Both the position numbers and the translations under genes were made by a program. From contig JAFUZO010000003.1 of the NCBI GenBank assembly GCA_017476575.1, positions 56,774-120,773 on the forward strand: a DNA stretch of 64,000 nt. Direction: 5' to 3'. Shown here one piece after another: positions 1 to 8,971 of this stretch. The notes below the pieces were generated by a model. The model did not search any database and was not told the DNA's origin. It worked only from the letters and a program-made list of their open reading frames with translations. Origin of the DNA: Bacteroidales bacterium (GTDB taxonomy: Bacteria; Bacteroidota; Bacteroidia; Bacteroidales; UBA932). How positions within the stretch are numbered: the stretch's first letter is position 1; every line of letters begins with the position of its first letter.

Positions 1-411
1 GATATCGAATATCACGGCCTGTACTATACGGGACCCTACCTTCAGGAGGAGGCCCGCTGGCTCCGGGAAGTCGTGGCGTCCCCGGCGTTCCGGGAGTCCC
101 GCGTACGGATTGTCTTCTCCCATATCCCGCCGGAGTCGGACGGCTGGCAGGGCAACCGGAATGTCAACGAATGGTTCGTTCCCATCCTCAATGAAGGAGG
201 CATCGACCTGATGATTTCCGGCCATACCCACGACCATCGTTTCGATGCCGCCGGGAGCGGGTTGTCCGATGCGCAGTTCCCGGTCTGGGTCAATGCCGCC
301 GTAGAGCGCCTGGATGTCACGGTCGACGCTTCCGGAAGGCTGTCACTCCGCGCTTTCCGCCCTGACGGGACAGAGACGCACACCCTGGAGATTCCACCAT
401 CGCAACGGTAA
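1..411 (+). CDS. Calcineurin-like metallophosphoesterase, C-terminal part (cut by window edge)
   Basis: The reading frame is open from base 1 and ends with TAA at 409-411, so the 5' part lies outside the window. The visible 136 residues carry the C-terminal metal-binding motifs of the calcineurin-like phosphoesterase fold: a SHIPP segment and, further on, GHTHDHRFD, whose histidines normally coordinate the two-metal centre. The preceding EEARWLREV segment is the usual helix before the SHIPP strand. Such enzymes cleave phosphomono- or diesters; the substrate cannot be told from this fragment. An internal GTG at 73 is not a real start, because homology-like sequence continues upstream of it. 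Confidence 0.85.
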   Translation, partial: DIEYHGLYYTGPYLQEEARWLREVVASPAFRESRVRIVFSHIPPESDGWQGNRNVNEWFVPILNEGGIDLMISGHTHDHRFDAAGSGLSDAQFPVWVNAAVERLDVTVDASGRLSLRAFRPDGTETHTLEIPPSQR

Positions 412-489
412 CGGACCGGAGAACGGTTGGGTCGGGAAAAGGCCCATTTTCCCGGCGGAACATCGCGTACAGGCCCCACAACACGACAC

Positions 490-517
490 GTGGGCGGGAA
501 CGGCTGTTCCTGCCCAC
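490..517. terminator. Hairpin between convergent phosphoesterase and pgk
   Basis: A 12-bp stem with one G-T pair and a 4-nt loop (GTGGGCGGGAAC / GTTCCTGCCCAC) sits in the 130-nt gap between two convergent genes. No clear T-run follows on either strand, so its role as a two-way terminator is inferred from position. Confidence 0.5.
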
Positions 518-541
518 GCGGTATCAGTAAGAGACGAGGGG

Positions 542-1795
542 TCAGTCCTGGATGGCGGCGATGCCGGGGAGGACCTTGCCTTCGATGGCTTCGAGCATGG
601 CGCCTCCGCCGGTGGAGACGTAGGAGACCTTGTCGGCGTAACCCATCTGGGTCACGGCTGCGACGGAGTCGCCGCCGCCCACAAGGGTGTAGGCTCCTGC
701 GGCCGTGGCCTCGGCGAGGTCTTCGGCGATCTGGAGGGTCCCCTTGGCGAAGTTCGGGAGTTCGAACACGCCGACCGGACCGTTCCACAGGATGGTCTTG
801 GAGGCGAGGATGACCTTCTTCCAGGCTTCGAGGGTGACGGGGGCGGCATCCATACCCTCCCAGCCGTCAGCGATGTTGTCGGTATCGAAGATCCGGCGCG
901 GGGTGTCGTTGTCGAATGCCTGGCCGGCGACGGTCTGGATGGAGAGATAGACCTTGATGCCCTTCTCCTCGGCGGTCTTGAGGATTTCGAGGGCATCCGG
1001 AATCAGTTCGTCCTCGTGGAGGGAGAGACCGATCTTGCCGCCCTTGGCCTTGATGAAGGTGTAGCCCATGCCGCCGCCGATGATCAGGTTGTCCACCTTG
1101 CCGACGAGGTTCTTGAGGACCGCGAGCTTGGAGGAGACCTTGGAGCCGCCGATGATGGCGGTCAGCGGGCGCTGGGCGTTCTTGAGGACGTTGTCGATGG
1201 CCTTGATCTCACCTTCCATCAGGTAGCCGAACATCTTGTCGTCCGGGAAGTATTCCGCGATGAGCGCGGTGGAGGCGTGGGCGCGGTGGGCCGTGCCGAA
1301 CGCGTCGTTGATGTAACAGTCGGCATAGGAGGCGAGTTTCTTCACGAATTCCTTCTGGGATTCCTTGACCGCTTTCTTGGCGGCCTTCTTCTCCTCGTCG
1401 GTGGCATCGTCGGCGAGGCCGCGCGGCTTGCCTTCCTCTTCTGCATAGTAACGGAGGTTCTCCAGGAGGAGCGCCTCGCCGGGCCTGAGGGCCGCGGCCT
1501 GGGCATCCGCCTTCTGGCAGTCCCCGGCGAACTGGACCGGAACACCGAGGCACTCGGACACATGGTCCACGATGTGCTTCAGGGAGAACTTCGGGTCCAC
1601 CTTCTTCGGACGGCCGAGGTGGGACATGATGATGAGGGAGCCGCCGCCGGCGAGGACCTTTTTGAGGGTCGGCATGGCCCGGCGGATGCGGGTGTCGTCG
1701 GTGATTTCGAAGTTCTCGTTCAGCGGAACGTTGAAGTCGACTCGCACGATGGCCTTCTTGCCGGTGAAGTCGTAACTGTCGATGTACTGTTGCAT
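542..1795 (-). CDS. pgk: Phosphoglycerate kinase
   Basis: A 417-residue cytosolic glycolytic enzyme that transfers the acyl phosphate of 1,3-bisphosphoglycerate to ADP. The N-domain shows VRVDFNVPL (about residue 18) and MSHLGRP (about residue 58), which bind the triose. The C-domain shows [17 protein letters not shown] and GGGDSVAA for nucleotide binding and ends with STGGGAML. Length and motif order match the family throughout, with no gap. A -7 box lies 35-42 nt upstream of the ATG. The gene stands alone, divergent from the methyltransferase at 1897. Confidence 0.98.
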   Translation of the reverse strand: MQQYIDSYDFTGKKAIVRVDFNVPLNENFEITDDTRIRRAMPTLKKVLAGGGSLIIMSHLGRPKKVDPKFSLKHIVDHVSECLGVPVQFAGDCQKADAQAAALRPGEALLLENLRYYAEEEGKPRGLADDATDEEKKAAKKAVKESQKEFVKKLASYADCYINDAFGTAHRAHASTALIAEYFPDDKMFGYLMEGEIKAIDNVLKNAQRPLTAIIGGSKVSSKLAVLKNLVGKVDNLIIGGGMGYTFIKAKGGKIGLSLHEDELIPDALEILKTAEEKGIKVYLSIQTVAGQAFDNDTPRRIFDTDNIADGWEGMDAAPVTLEAWKKVILASKTILWNGPVGVFELPNFAKGTLQIAEDLAEATAAGAYTLVGGGDSVAAVTQMGYADKVSYVSTGGGAMLEAIEGKVLPGIAAIQD

Positions 1796-1829
1796 AATCT
1801 TTATAAGGTGTTTGTTATTGTCCAGTCTG

Positions 1830-1837
1830 CAAATTTA
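1830..1837 (-). promoter_or_regulatory. -7 promoter box for pgk
   Basis: TAAATTTG on the minus strand fits the Bacteroidota TAnnTTTG consensus and lies 35-42 nt before the pgk ATG. No good TTTG at -33 is visible. Confidence 0.6.
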
Positions 1838-1850
1838 GCAATTATTTCCG

Positions 1851-1858
1851 TATCTTTG
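1851..1858 (+). promoter_or_regulatory. -7 promoter box for the methyltransferase gene
   Basis: TATCTTTG matches TAnnTTTG and lies 39 nt before the ATG at 1897, back to back with the pgk box. Confidence 0.6.
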
Positions 1859-1863
1859 CACAG

Positions 1864-1896
1864 GAGATTTCCCGACTGGCTCGAAATGACAAGGAT
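1864..1896 (+). repeat. 33-nt dispersed repeat, copy 1, abutting a start codon
   Basis: GAGATTTCCCGACTGG... ending ATGACAAGGAT. About 28 of 33 positions match, in inverted orientation, the copy at 47022-47054. It can form a short ATTTC/GAAAT hairpin. It fills the 5' leader of the methyltransferase right up to the ATG. Its own ATG is out of use here because it reads into TGA after four codons. Confidence 0.65.
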
Positions 1897-2886
1897 ATGA
1901 CCATCGAATACCCTGCGACATATTGGAAGGACTATCAGCTGCTGGACTCTGGGCGCGGCGAAAAGTTGGAGCGGTTCGGCCCCTATGTGCTGCGGCGTCC
2001 GGAACCCAAGGCGCTGTGGACGCCCTCGCTCGGCGAGTCCGAATGGAAACGGCTGAGCCATGTGGTGTTCCGCCCCGGGGCAGGCTTCGGCAAGGCCGGC
2101 AAGGAAGACAGCGGCACCTGGGAGAAGGTACGCCGGATGGAGGACCAGTGGTCCATCGCCTACAACGGGCTGCCGGATGCACAGACCCACGCTGCCTCGG
2201 ACCTCCACATCACCCTCCGGCTGGGGCTCACGGCCTTCAAACATGTCGGCGTATTCCCTGAACAAGCCGCCAACTGGGAGTATATCTACCGGGAAACCGC
2301 CCGTCTCGGCCGCATCCGCAAGGCCAACGGGCTGCCGGCACCGAAGGTGCTGAACCTGTTCGCCTACACGGGTGCCGCCTCGCTCGCCGCCAAGGCTGCC
2401 GGAGCCGAAGTCACCCACCTCGACTCAGTCCGCCAGGTCGTCACGTGGGCCCGGGAGAACATGGAGCGCAGCGGGCTCGACGGCATCCGCTGGGTCGTGG
2501 AGGACGCCCTGAAGTTCGCCCGGCGCGAAGCCCGGCGGGGCAACCTCTACCAAGGCATCATCCTGGACCCGCCCGCCTACGGCCACGGCCCCGACGGCGA
2601 GAAATGGAAATTGGACGAACTGCTCTTCGACCTCCTGCGCAGCGTCGCGCAGATCCTCTCCCCGCGGGATTCCTTCATGGTCCTCAACCTCTACTCCAAC
2701 GGCTATTCCGCCATGCTCGGCGAGACGGCTGTCCGCGAAGCCTTCCTCCTGAAGCCCGAAGACGGCTTCACCGCCGCCCCCGGCCACGACGGGACCTGCC
2801 TCGAACTCACATCCGGAGAACTCGCCCTCCGCGACGGCTTCGGCAAGGTCCTGCCGCTCTCCATCTTCGTCCGCCTCAAACGATAA
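1897..2886 (+). CDS. Class I SAM-dependent rRNA-type methyltransferase (RlmI/COG1092-like)
   Basis: A 329-residue protein of the SAM-dependent methyltransferase family around PF10672/RlmI, whose known members methylate cytosines of 23S rRNA. The SAM-binding motif I is VLNLFAYTGAASLAAKAAGA (from about residue 148), the acidic motif II follows in VTHLDS, and the catalytic-loop-like motif IV is ILDPPAYG. The N-terminal 140 residues are a family-specific domain and no full PUA domain is seen. The ATG at 1897 is chosen because the nearest upstream ATG runs into TGA. The true nucleotide target is not shown by the sequence. Confidence 0.85.
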   Translation: MTIEYPATYWKDYQLLDSGRGEKLERFGPYVLRRPEPKALWTPSLGESEWKRLSHVVFRPGAGFGKAGKEDSGTWEKVRRMEDQWSIAYNGLPDAQTHAASDLHITLRLGLTAFKHVGVFPEQAANWEYIYRETARLGRIRKANGLPAPKVLNLFAYTGAASLAAKAAGAEVTHLDSVRQVVTWARENMERSGLDGIRWVVEDALKFARREARRGNLYQGIILDPPAYGHGPDGEKWKLDELLFDLLRSVAQILSPRDSFMVLNLYSNGYSAMLGETAVREAFLLKPEDGFTAAPGHDGTCLELTSGELALRDGFGKVLPLSIFVRLKR

Positions 2887-2891
2887 GTCTG

Positions 2892-4349
2892 TCACCTTCC
2901 CATCTTGACCACGGTGTCCAGGATCTGCTTGAACTGGGCGCGGAGGCCGTAAGGGTCCGTGCCGATGGACGCGCCGACCAGTTCGGCGGCCAGGGTGGCG
3001 GTCGCATCGCCCTTGTACTGCGAATCGCGCAGGGTCAGGCCGTAGGCGGCGATGCCGGCCGCGAAGTCGAAGTTCTCCGAATGGTCCCTGCCGTCCGAGA
3101 CGATTTCATGCGACAGGAGGATGCTCTCTCCGCCCAGTGTCTCCTTGTAGCGGAAATCGAAGGTCGCATAGGTTCCTTCCGTCTTCTCCGCCGGAACGAT
3201 CTCATACAGGGCCGTGACGGTCTGCCCGGCGCCGATCTCCGCCGCGTCCTTCTCGTCGTTGTCGAAGTCGGACTGGTTCATGACCCGGTTCTCGTAGCCG
3301 ATCAGGCGGTACTGCGCCACCACTTCCGGGTTGAAGGTGACCTGGACCTTGCAGTCGTTGGCGACGGCCACGAAACGGGAACGTTCGTTGACGAAGACCT
3401 TGGTCATCTCCTCCTCCGAATCGATGTACTCGTAGGTGCCGTTGCCGCTGTTGGAGATGCGTTCCATCATGCTGTCGTTGAGGTTGCCGGTACCGAAGCC
3501 GCAGACGGTCAGGTAGATGCCCTTCGCCGCATAGTTCTCGACCATCTCCACGAGGGCGTCGGTCGAGGTCACGCCGACATTGAAGTCGCCGTCGGTACCC
3601 ATGATGATGCGGTTGTTGGCGCCTTCGATGTAATGTTTGACGGCCTCATCGTAGGCCATCTGCATGGCCCGGGCCCCGCTGGTCGCACCGGCCGCGTTCA
3701 ACTTCCGGATGGCCCCGACGATGGTTTCCTTCTCTGAAACAGGGGTGGAGGGCAGGAGGAGCTTCTCGCCGCTGGCATAAGTGACGATGGCCACCCGGTC
3801 GTCCGGGCGCATATAGTCCAGCATGGTGATGAGACCGGTCTTGAGGAGCGGCAACTTGTCCGTGGAGGACATGGAGCCGGAAATGTCGATGAGGAAGACG
3901 AAGTTCGCCTGGGGCACCTGGTCCGCCGCCAGTTCGCGTCCCTTGATGCCGAGGCGCATCAGGCGGTGCTCTCTCGCCCAGGGGCAGACGCCCACCTCGG
4001 CGTTGAGCGCAACACCCTTGCCGACCGTCGGGGCGGGATAGTCGAAGGTGAAATAGTTGAGATATTCCTCGATGCGGACGGCATGGGCCGAGGGCAGAAG
4101 TCCATGCTGGAGCACGCACCGGCGCATGTAGGCATAGGCCGCCCCGTCGGCATCCACCGAGAAGGTGGAGACAGGCTTCTCACCGGCATCCACGAAAGGA
4201 TTCTCTGCGATTTCGTCAAACCGGTCGCCGGAGAGGGCTGCATCCGGCGCATCGCCACCGTCATAATATCCATAATATGCCTCACCGTCTTTCATGCAGG
4301 AGAAGGCCGTCAAGGCAGTGACGACTGCCCAAGGAAGGATCTTTTTCAT
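2892..4349 (-). CDS. von Willebrand factor type A domain lipoprotein (YfbK-like)
   Basis: A 485-residue exported protein. The N-terminus is a signal peptide ending at a likely lipid-modified cysteine (TAFSC, residue 18). An N-terminal YfbK-type domain (about 50-130) precedes a vWA domain that starts at FVFLIDISGSMSS, which holds the metal-ion-dependent adhesion motif DxSxS, and continues to MGTDGDFNVG. The C-terminal third resembles DUF3520, as in YfbK proteins. Family members are cell-surface or periplasmic proteins presumed to bind other proteins; the partner is unknown. It follows the DUF2723 gene by about 80 nt on the same strand. Confidence 0.88.
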   Translation of the reverse strand: MKKILPWAVVTALTAFSCMKDGEAYYGYYDGGDAPDAALSGDRFDEIAENPFVDAGEKPVSTFSVDADGAAYAYMRRCVLQHGLLPSAHAVRIEEYLNYFTFDYPAPTVGKGVALNAEVGVCPWAREHRLMRLGIKGRELAADQVPQANFVFLIDISGSMSSTDKLPLLKTGLITMLDYMRPDDRVAIVTYASGEKLLLPSTPVSEKETIVGAIRKLNAAGATSGARAMQMAYDEAVKHYIEGANNRIIMGTDGDFNVGVTSTDALVEMVENYAAKGIYLTVCGFGTGNLNDSMMERISNSGNGTYEYIDSEEEMTKVFVNERSRFVAVANDCKVQVTFNPEVVAQYRLIGYENRVMNQSDFDNDEKDAAEIGAGQTVTALYEIVPAEKTEGTYATFDFRYKETLGGESILLSHEIVSDGRDHSENFDFAAGIAAYGLTLRDSQYKGDATATLAAELVGASIGTDPYGLRAQFKQILDTVVKMGR

Positions 4350-4420
4350 ACATCTTCTGTTTTGGTTCCGCCCTTAAATCCTTCCGCCCCATCCATCTTG
4401 CATGGTCCGGTTCCGAATTT

Positions 4421-4440
4421 CCGGGGCCGCTATTCCCCGG
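4421..4440 (-). terminator. GC-rich hairpin at the DUF2723 stop codon
   Basis: CCGGGG and CCCCGG, 8 nt apart, overlap the TAG of the DUF2723 gene. No T-run follows, so termination is only possible. Confidence 0.3.
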
Positions 4441-7400
4441 CGTAATCGCCGGTCGCGACCTTGATGAGGGTGTTGAAACTGGTGGTGAGCTGGTCGGAGA
4501 GTTCCTGGTCGCCGTACTGCTTGAGCACATCGGCAAGATAGATGATGCAGCGGCTGCAACTCTCGAACTCGCTGCCGGCCAGGTCGTAGAACTCCAGGTA
4601 GAAGCGGGCGGACTCCATCAGGTCGCCGGACAGCCGGACCGCCAGGTCGCGGGCCTGGTCGGCGGCGCCGAGGTAGTAGTAGTTCTCCACCATCTGGATG
4701 ACCATGTAGTCGTTGCCGACGAAACCGAGCGGAATCGATTCGAGCGGGAAGTTCTCCGCAGGGACGTTCTCCTGGCAGTGGTCGAGCATTTCGAGCGCCT
4801 TCTCGTCCTCGCCCGCGTCGATCAGGGCGTTCACCACGTTCAGGTACAGCTGCCGCTGCGACAGGACGCCCATGAACGTATAGGTGTTCTGGTAGTCCAC
4901 GCAGTAGTCGGTCCGCTTCAGGGCATCCCATTTGAAGACGTTCTTCATCTTGTCATACAGGGCGAGGGCATCCACCTTGCCGGGGTCGGTCGACGAAATC
5001 TTGTTCCGGATCGGGGTGAAGCGGTAGGAGAAGCCGTCGTACAGGAGGTAGTCCTTGATGCCGATGTTCAGGTCGCCGCCCATGTTCAGCAGGTTCAGCG
5101 GGCGGTCCCACTCGTAGTTCGACAGGAAGTCGAGCAGGAAGAGTTCCGGCTTGGAGAGATAGTTCTTGTCCGGGGAGATCGTGAGCATGATGCTGTCCGG
5201 AATCTCGCCGGCGAACATCTCGTCCACGATGCCGGAGGCCAGGCAGTTCTCCTTGTTGACCGGGATGACGATCTTGCGGGCGCAGATGAAGTCCACCTTC
5301 CGGCGGGAGGACAGTTCGACCTTCATCTTCGGGTCCTTGAACACGTCCATGACGTCCTTGATGGCCATCGGCGAGTCGTCGTCGTAGGCGATGAAGACAT
5401 ATTCGTTGGTCCCGTAGAGATACTGCGACTGCGGTACGGTGAGCGGCAGCGGCTTGGACTCGTTGCAGGCCCATTTCATCTGGTCGATGTACCAGTCGGT
5501 GCCGAGGAGCGAGGTGTTGACCACACGCACGTCCGTCCGGATGCCCTCGATTTCCTGGGCATACCAGAGCGGGAAGGTGTCGTTGTCGCCGTGGGTCACC
5601 AGGAAACCGTCGGGACCGACACTGTTGAGGTAGTTCGCCGCCATCTCGGTGGAGGTGTAGCGGTTGGAGCGGTCATGGTCGTCCCAGTTCTCCTCCGCCA
5701 TGAGGGCGGGGACGCCGAGGCAGAGGACGGACGCACCCACCGCGACAGCCTTGGAGGACTTCCCCTTGGACGCTTCGTCGATCCAGTCGTAGAGCGCCGC
5801 GACACCGAGGCCGATCCAGATGGCGAACATATAGAACGAGCCCGCATAGGCGTAGTCGCGCTCGCGGACCTGGTAGGGCGGCTGGTTGAGATACAGGACG
5901 ATGGCGATGCCGGTCATGAAGAACATCAGGAACACGATCCAGGTGCCGCGCTTGTCCCGGTCGAACTGGAAGACGAGACCCAGCAGGCCCAGCAGGAGCG
6001 GCAGGAAGTAGTAATGGTTCTTGCCCTTGTTGTCCCGAAGCGGGGCAGGAGCATCGCTCTGGTCGCCGAGTCGCAGCTGGTCGATGAACTTGATGCCGGA
6101 CTCCCAGTTGCCGTCGAAGATGTTGCCTGGAGAGGGACTGTGGATGTCGTTCTGGCGGCCGACGAAGTTCCACATGAAGTAGCGCCAGTACATCCAGTTG
6201 AGCTGGTAGTCGAAGAAGAAGCGCAGGTTGGCGCCGAAGGTCGGCTTGCGGTGGGTTGCCCCTTTGACGCGGGTGCCTTTGCCGTCCATGTAGGATTCGT
6301 AGAAGTCGATGTAGCGCGGATCGGCGCTCGACCACATGCGCGGAAAGAACATCTTGCCCTCCGGAAGATACTTCGCGTCGGCCGGGCTGTCGGCATGGAC
6401 GTACTTGCCGTCCAGCGGCGCCCAGTACTTGCCCATCGAGAGTTCGTAGGGCGCATCGAAATACTGTCCGTACAGGAGCGGGGTGGAACCGTACTGTTCA
6501 CGGCTGAGGTAGCGCACGAGGGTGTAGGCGTTGTCCGGCTGGTATTCGTTGGTCGGGGTCTTGACCGCCGAGCGGATGATGACGATGGAGAACAACGAGA
6601 AGCCGATGACGAGGGTCGTCACACAGAGAAGGACGGTGTTCCAGAAGACCTTCTCCTTCTTCAGGGTCGCGGACAGGCCCCAGAAGCAGGCGGCGAGCAG
6701 CAGCACCATGAAGGTCAGGGAGCCGCTGTTGTACGGGAGACCGAAGCCGTTGACGAAGATGCGGTCGAAGAAGGCTGCGAGTTTCGGCAGATACGGGATG
6801 AACAGGAACACGAGCAGGAACTCGATGACGACGCCGATGGCGAAGATGCCGACGAGCCGCTTGAACGGCAGCTGCCTGTCCTCGTTCTTCCGATAATAGT
6901 ACATGAACACGAAGGCCGGAATCGTCAGCAGGTTCAGCAGGTGGACACCGATACTGAGCCCCATCAGGAAAGTGATCAGTACGATCCAGCGGTTGGCATG
7001 CGGCTCGTCCGCCTCTTCATACCACTTGCACATGGCCCAGAAGACAAGGGCCGTGAAGAGGGACGACATGGCATACACCTCCCCTTCCACGGCGGAGAAC
7101 CAGAACGTATCCGAGAAGCAGTACGCCAGGGCGCCCACCACTCCGGATCCGAAGATGGAGACGGCCTGGGCCAGGGTATGCCCTCCGTCCTTCGGCCGGA
7201 CCAGCCGCCTGGCAAAGAAGACGATGGTCAGATACAGGAAGAAGATCGTGAGCGCCGACAGGATGGCATTCATCGCATTGACCGTGATGGCAGCCTTCTC
7301 CGGCGGCACCGGGATGGTCGCCAGGCGGGCGAACAATTGGAACACCGGGTTTCCCGGCGGGTGCCCCACCTCCAGCTTGTAGGAGGATGCGATGAATTCA

Positions 7401-7516
7401 CCGCAGTCCCAGAAGGAGGCCGTCGGCTCGATTGTGGACAGATACGTCACGCTGGCGATGACCAGCACCGCCGCCGCAACGATTCCGTTCCATAGCTTGA
7501 ATTGCTTCTTGTCCAT
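4430..7516 (-). CDS. DUF2723 membrane protein, GT117/TMEM260-like glycosyltransferase
   Basis: About 1028 residues. The first 570 residues hold many hydrophobic helices, including the DUF2723 signature around ASFWDCGEFIASSYKLEVGH near the first periplasmic loop (acidic residues typical of GT-C transferases). A soluble C-terminal part follows, with HGDNDTFPLWYAQ and TPR-like helices. The family includes human TMEM260, a protein O-mannosyltransferase, so an envelope glycosylation role is a fair inference; the bacterial substrate is not known. A -7 box at 7537-7544 lies only about 9 nt before the upstream ATG at 7528, so the later ATG at 7516 (MDKKQF) is preferred. Confidence 0.85.
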   Translation of the reverse strand: MDKKQFKLWNGIVAAAVLVIASVTYLSTIEPTASFWDCGEFIASSYKLEVGHPPGNPVFQLFARLATIPVPPEKAAITVNAMNAILSALTIFFLYLTIVFFARRLVRPKDGGHTLAQAVSIFGSGVVGALAYCFSDTFWFSAVEGEVYAMSSLFTALVFWAMCKWYEEADEPHANRWIVLITFLMGLSIGVHLLNLLTIPAFVFMYYYRKNEDRQLPFKRLVGIFAIGVVIEFLLVFLFIPYLPKLAAFFDRIFVNGFGLPYNSGSLTFMVLLLAACFWGLSATLKKEKVFWNTVLLCVTTLVIGFSLFSIVIIRSAVKTPTNEYQPDNAYTLVRYLSREQYGSTPLLYGQYFDAPYELSMGKYWAPLDGKYVHADSPADAKYLPEGKMFFPRMWSSADPRYIDFYESYMDGKGTRVKGATHRKPTFGANLRFFFDYQLNWMYWRYFMWNFVGRQNDIHSPSPGNIFDGNWESGIKFIDQLRLGDQSDAPAPLRDNKGKNHYYFLPLLLGLLGLVFQFDRDKRGTWIVFLMFFMTGIAIVLYLNQPPYQVRERDYAYAGSFYMFAIWIGLGVAALYDWIDEASKGKSSKAVAVGASVLCLGVPALMAEENWDDHDRSNRYTSTEMAANYLNSVGPDGFLVTHGDNDTFPLWYAQEIEGIRTDVRVVNTSLLGTDWYIDQMKWACNESKPLPLTVPQSQYLYGTNEYVFIAYDDDSPMAIKDVMDVFKDPKMKVELSSRRKVDFICARKIVIPVNKENCLASGIVDEMFAGEIPDSIMLTISPDKNYLSKPELFLLDFLSNYEWDRPLNLLNMGGDLNIGIKDYLLYDGFSYRFTPIRNKISSTDPGKVDALALYDKMKNVFKWDALKRTDYCVDYQNTYTFMGVLSQRQLYLNVVNALIDAGEDEKALEMLDHCQENVPAENFPLESIPLGFVGNDYMVIQMVENYYYLGAADQARDLAVRLSGDLMESARFYLEFYDLAGSEFESCSRCIIYLADVLKQYGDQELSDQLTTSFNTLIKVATGDYAGE

Positions 7517-7536
7517 GCACATCGTCATTTAACTTA

Positions 7537-7544
7537 CAAAGGTA
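7537..7544 (-). promoter_or_regulatory. -7 promoter box for the DUF2723 gene
   Basis: TACCTTTG on the minus strand fits TAnnTTTG. It implies a transcript start near 7530 and argues against the ATG at 7528. Confidence 0.6.
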
Positions 7545-7592
7545 ACAATAATTCCACCAACAACCAAGATGAAAGGTAAAGCCGGCGGACGC

Positions 7593-8291
7593 CTACCGCT
7601 CGCCGACGAACATCCGGCAGAGGCCGAGGGTGAAGGCGCGTTGGCGGACATTGCGGAAGCCGGCGGCACGCATCATCGAGCAGAAGGTGCCGGGGTCCGG
7701 AAAGGCGTGGACGGAGGCGGGCAGGTAGCGGTAGGCGGCCTTGTCGCCGGACAGGGCACCGCCGATGCCGGGCATGATGTGGCGGAAATACAGATCGTAA
7801 CACCAGCGGACGACCTTGTTCCGCGGGACGGACAGTTCGAGGATGACAGCGCGTCCGCCTTCCCGCAGCACGCGGCGGAACTCTTCCAGTCCCTTCTCCT
7901 TGTGCTCGAAGTTACGGATGCCGAAGGCGCAGGTGACCCGGTCGAAGGTGCCATCGGCATAGGGAAGCGCCTCACCGTCGGCCACTTGCAATTCAATCTG
8001 CCCGGCCACCCCCGCCTGGGCAGCCTTGTCCATGACAAGCGCCATCATGCCCTCGGAGATGTCCACGCCGGTGACCTGCGACCCTTCGGCCGCCGCCCGG
8101 GCGATAGAGATGGTCGAGTCGCCCGTCCCGCACGCCACGTCGAGGATGCGTTGCAGGGTGCCGTCCACGATTTCGCGGAGGGCATGGTGCCGCCATAGCT
8201 TGTCCACGTTCAAGGACGCCAGGTGGTTGAACCGGTCATACGACGGGGCGATGTTGTCGAACATCTGCCGCACTTTCTCTTTTTTAGGCAT
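7593..8291 (-). CDS. menG: Demethylmenaquinone methyltransferase, UbiE/MenG
   Basis: A 232-residue SAM-dependent methyltransferase that makes the last step of menaquinone synthesis. The family signature is visible: NIAPSYDRFNHLASLNVDKLWR at the N-terminus (positions about 13-34), the SAM motif ILDVACGTGD, GVDISEGMM, then FDRVTCAFGIRNFEHKEKGL, the UbiE signature 2 region. Length is normal. It lies after yidD and before DUF2723 on the same strand, with gaps of 99 and 76 nt. A menaquinone role fits the anaerobic or microaerobic respiration of this phylum; a ubiquinone role is unlikely in Bacteroidota. Confidence 0.95.
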   Translation of the reverse strand: MPKKEKVRQMFDNIAPSYDRFNHLASLNVDKLWRHHALREIVDGTLQRILDVACGTGDSTISIARAAAEGSQVTGVDISEGMMALVMDKAAQAGVAGQIELQVADGEALPYADGTFDRVTCAFGIRNFEHKEKGLEEFRRVLREGGRAVILELSVPRNKVVRWCYDLYFRHIMPGIGGALSGDKAAYRYLPASVHAFPDPGTFCSMMRAAGFRNVRQRAFTLGLCRMFVGER

Positions 8292-8390
8292 AACGTTGTT
8301 TCTTGCTCTGTCTGGCGGCCATCAGACCGACGGCGGAGTGACCGGAGGCCGGAAGCCGCGGGGAGGTTTGCGGGGGCGGGACTCCCTGTA

Positions 8391-8621
8391 TCAAGGCACC
8401 GGGTCATAGCCCGACCCGCCCCAGGGATGGCAGCGGAGCAGGCGGCGGACAGTGAGGTAGAGCCCCTTGAAAGGTCCATGCCGTCGAAACGCCTCGAGGG
8501 CATACTGGGAGCACGTCGGCGTGAAGCGGCAGGAAGGTGGCGTGAACGGGCTGATGCAGAGCTGATAGAACTTGATCAGCACGATGAACGGGAAAACCAG
8601 TATTTTCTTCAGCCGGTTCAT
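8391..8621 (-). CDS. yidD: YidD, membrane protein insertion efficiency factor
   Basis: A 76-residue inner-face membrane-associated protein with the YidD signature: an N-terminal amphipathic or transmembrane helix ([14 protein letters not shown]), then [19 protein letters not shown], then [17 protein letters not shown]. YidD helps the YidC insertase in membrane protein biogenesis. It overlaps the rnpA stop by 4 nt (ATGA), the common rnpA-yidD pairing. Confidence 0.96.
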   Translation of the reverse strand: MNRLKKILVFPFIVLIKFYQLCISPFTPPSCRFTPTCSQYALEAFRRHGPFKGLYLTVRRLLRCHPWGGSGYDPVP

Positions 8622-8971
8622 GTCAGGGCGGCGAGGGCTTCGGCCATGGCGGCGAAGATATCCGCAAAAGGCAGGATCTCCCGCGGCGTATAGATGAACA
8701 TGATGTCGTTACCAGGCCCGAGGACCTGCTTCTGCAGACGGTAGGCCTCGCGGATGCGGCGCTTCAGCAGGTTCCGCTTCACCGCCCGTTTGAAACTGCG
8801 TTTCGGGACGGAGACGAGGATGCGGCTGACAGGTTGGCCGTTCTCCCGCAGACAGCAGTAGCGGAAGCAGGAAACGGTCCCGTACCGACCCTGGTCCAGC
8901 AGGCGGGCAATGTCCTTCTTGCCGCAGAGACGTTCCGCCTTGGAGAGGGTATGGGCACGGAAAGGTGGCAT
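8618..8971 (-). CDS. rnpA: Ribonuclease P protein component
   Basis: A 117-residue basic protein that binds the M1 RNA and helps it mature the 5' ends of tRNAs. It begins with the usual [17 protein letters not shown] segment. The RNR core is recognisable as [20 protein letters not shown] (about residues 63-82), preceded by [10 protein letters not shown]. It overlaps hemD upstream by 1 nt (TGATG) and yidD downstream by 4 nt, so translation is probably coupled. Confidence 0.96.
   Translation of the reverse strand: MPPFRAHTLSKAERLCGKKDIARLLDQGRYGTVSCFRYCCLRENGQPVSRILVSVPKRSFKRAVKRNLLKRRIREAYRLQKQVLGPGNDIMFIYTPREILPFADIFAAMAEALAALT

Noticed and set aside
314..1900. A 528-codon plus-strand frame opposite pgk
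   Set aside because: Antisense shadow of pgk; it runs through the hairpin and both promoters.
4778..7495. A 905-codon open frame on the plus strand opposite the DUF2723 gene
   Set aside because: It is rich in Val, Asp, His and Arg with no domain, and follows from the high GC third positions of the real minus-strand gene.
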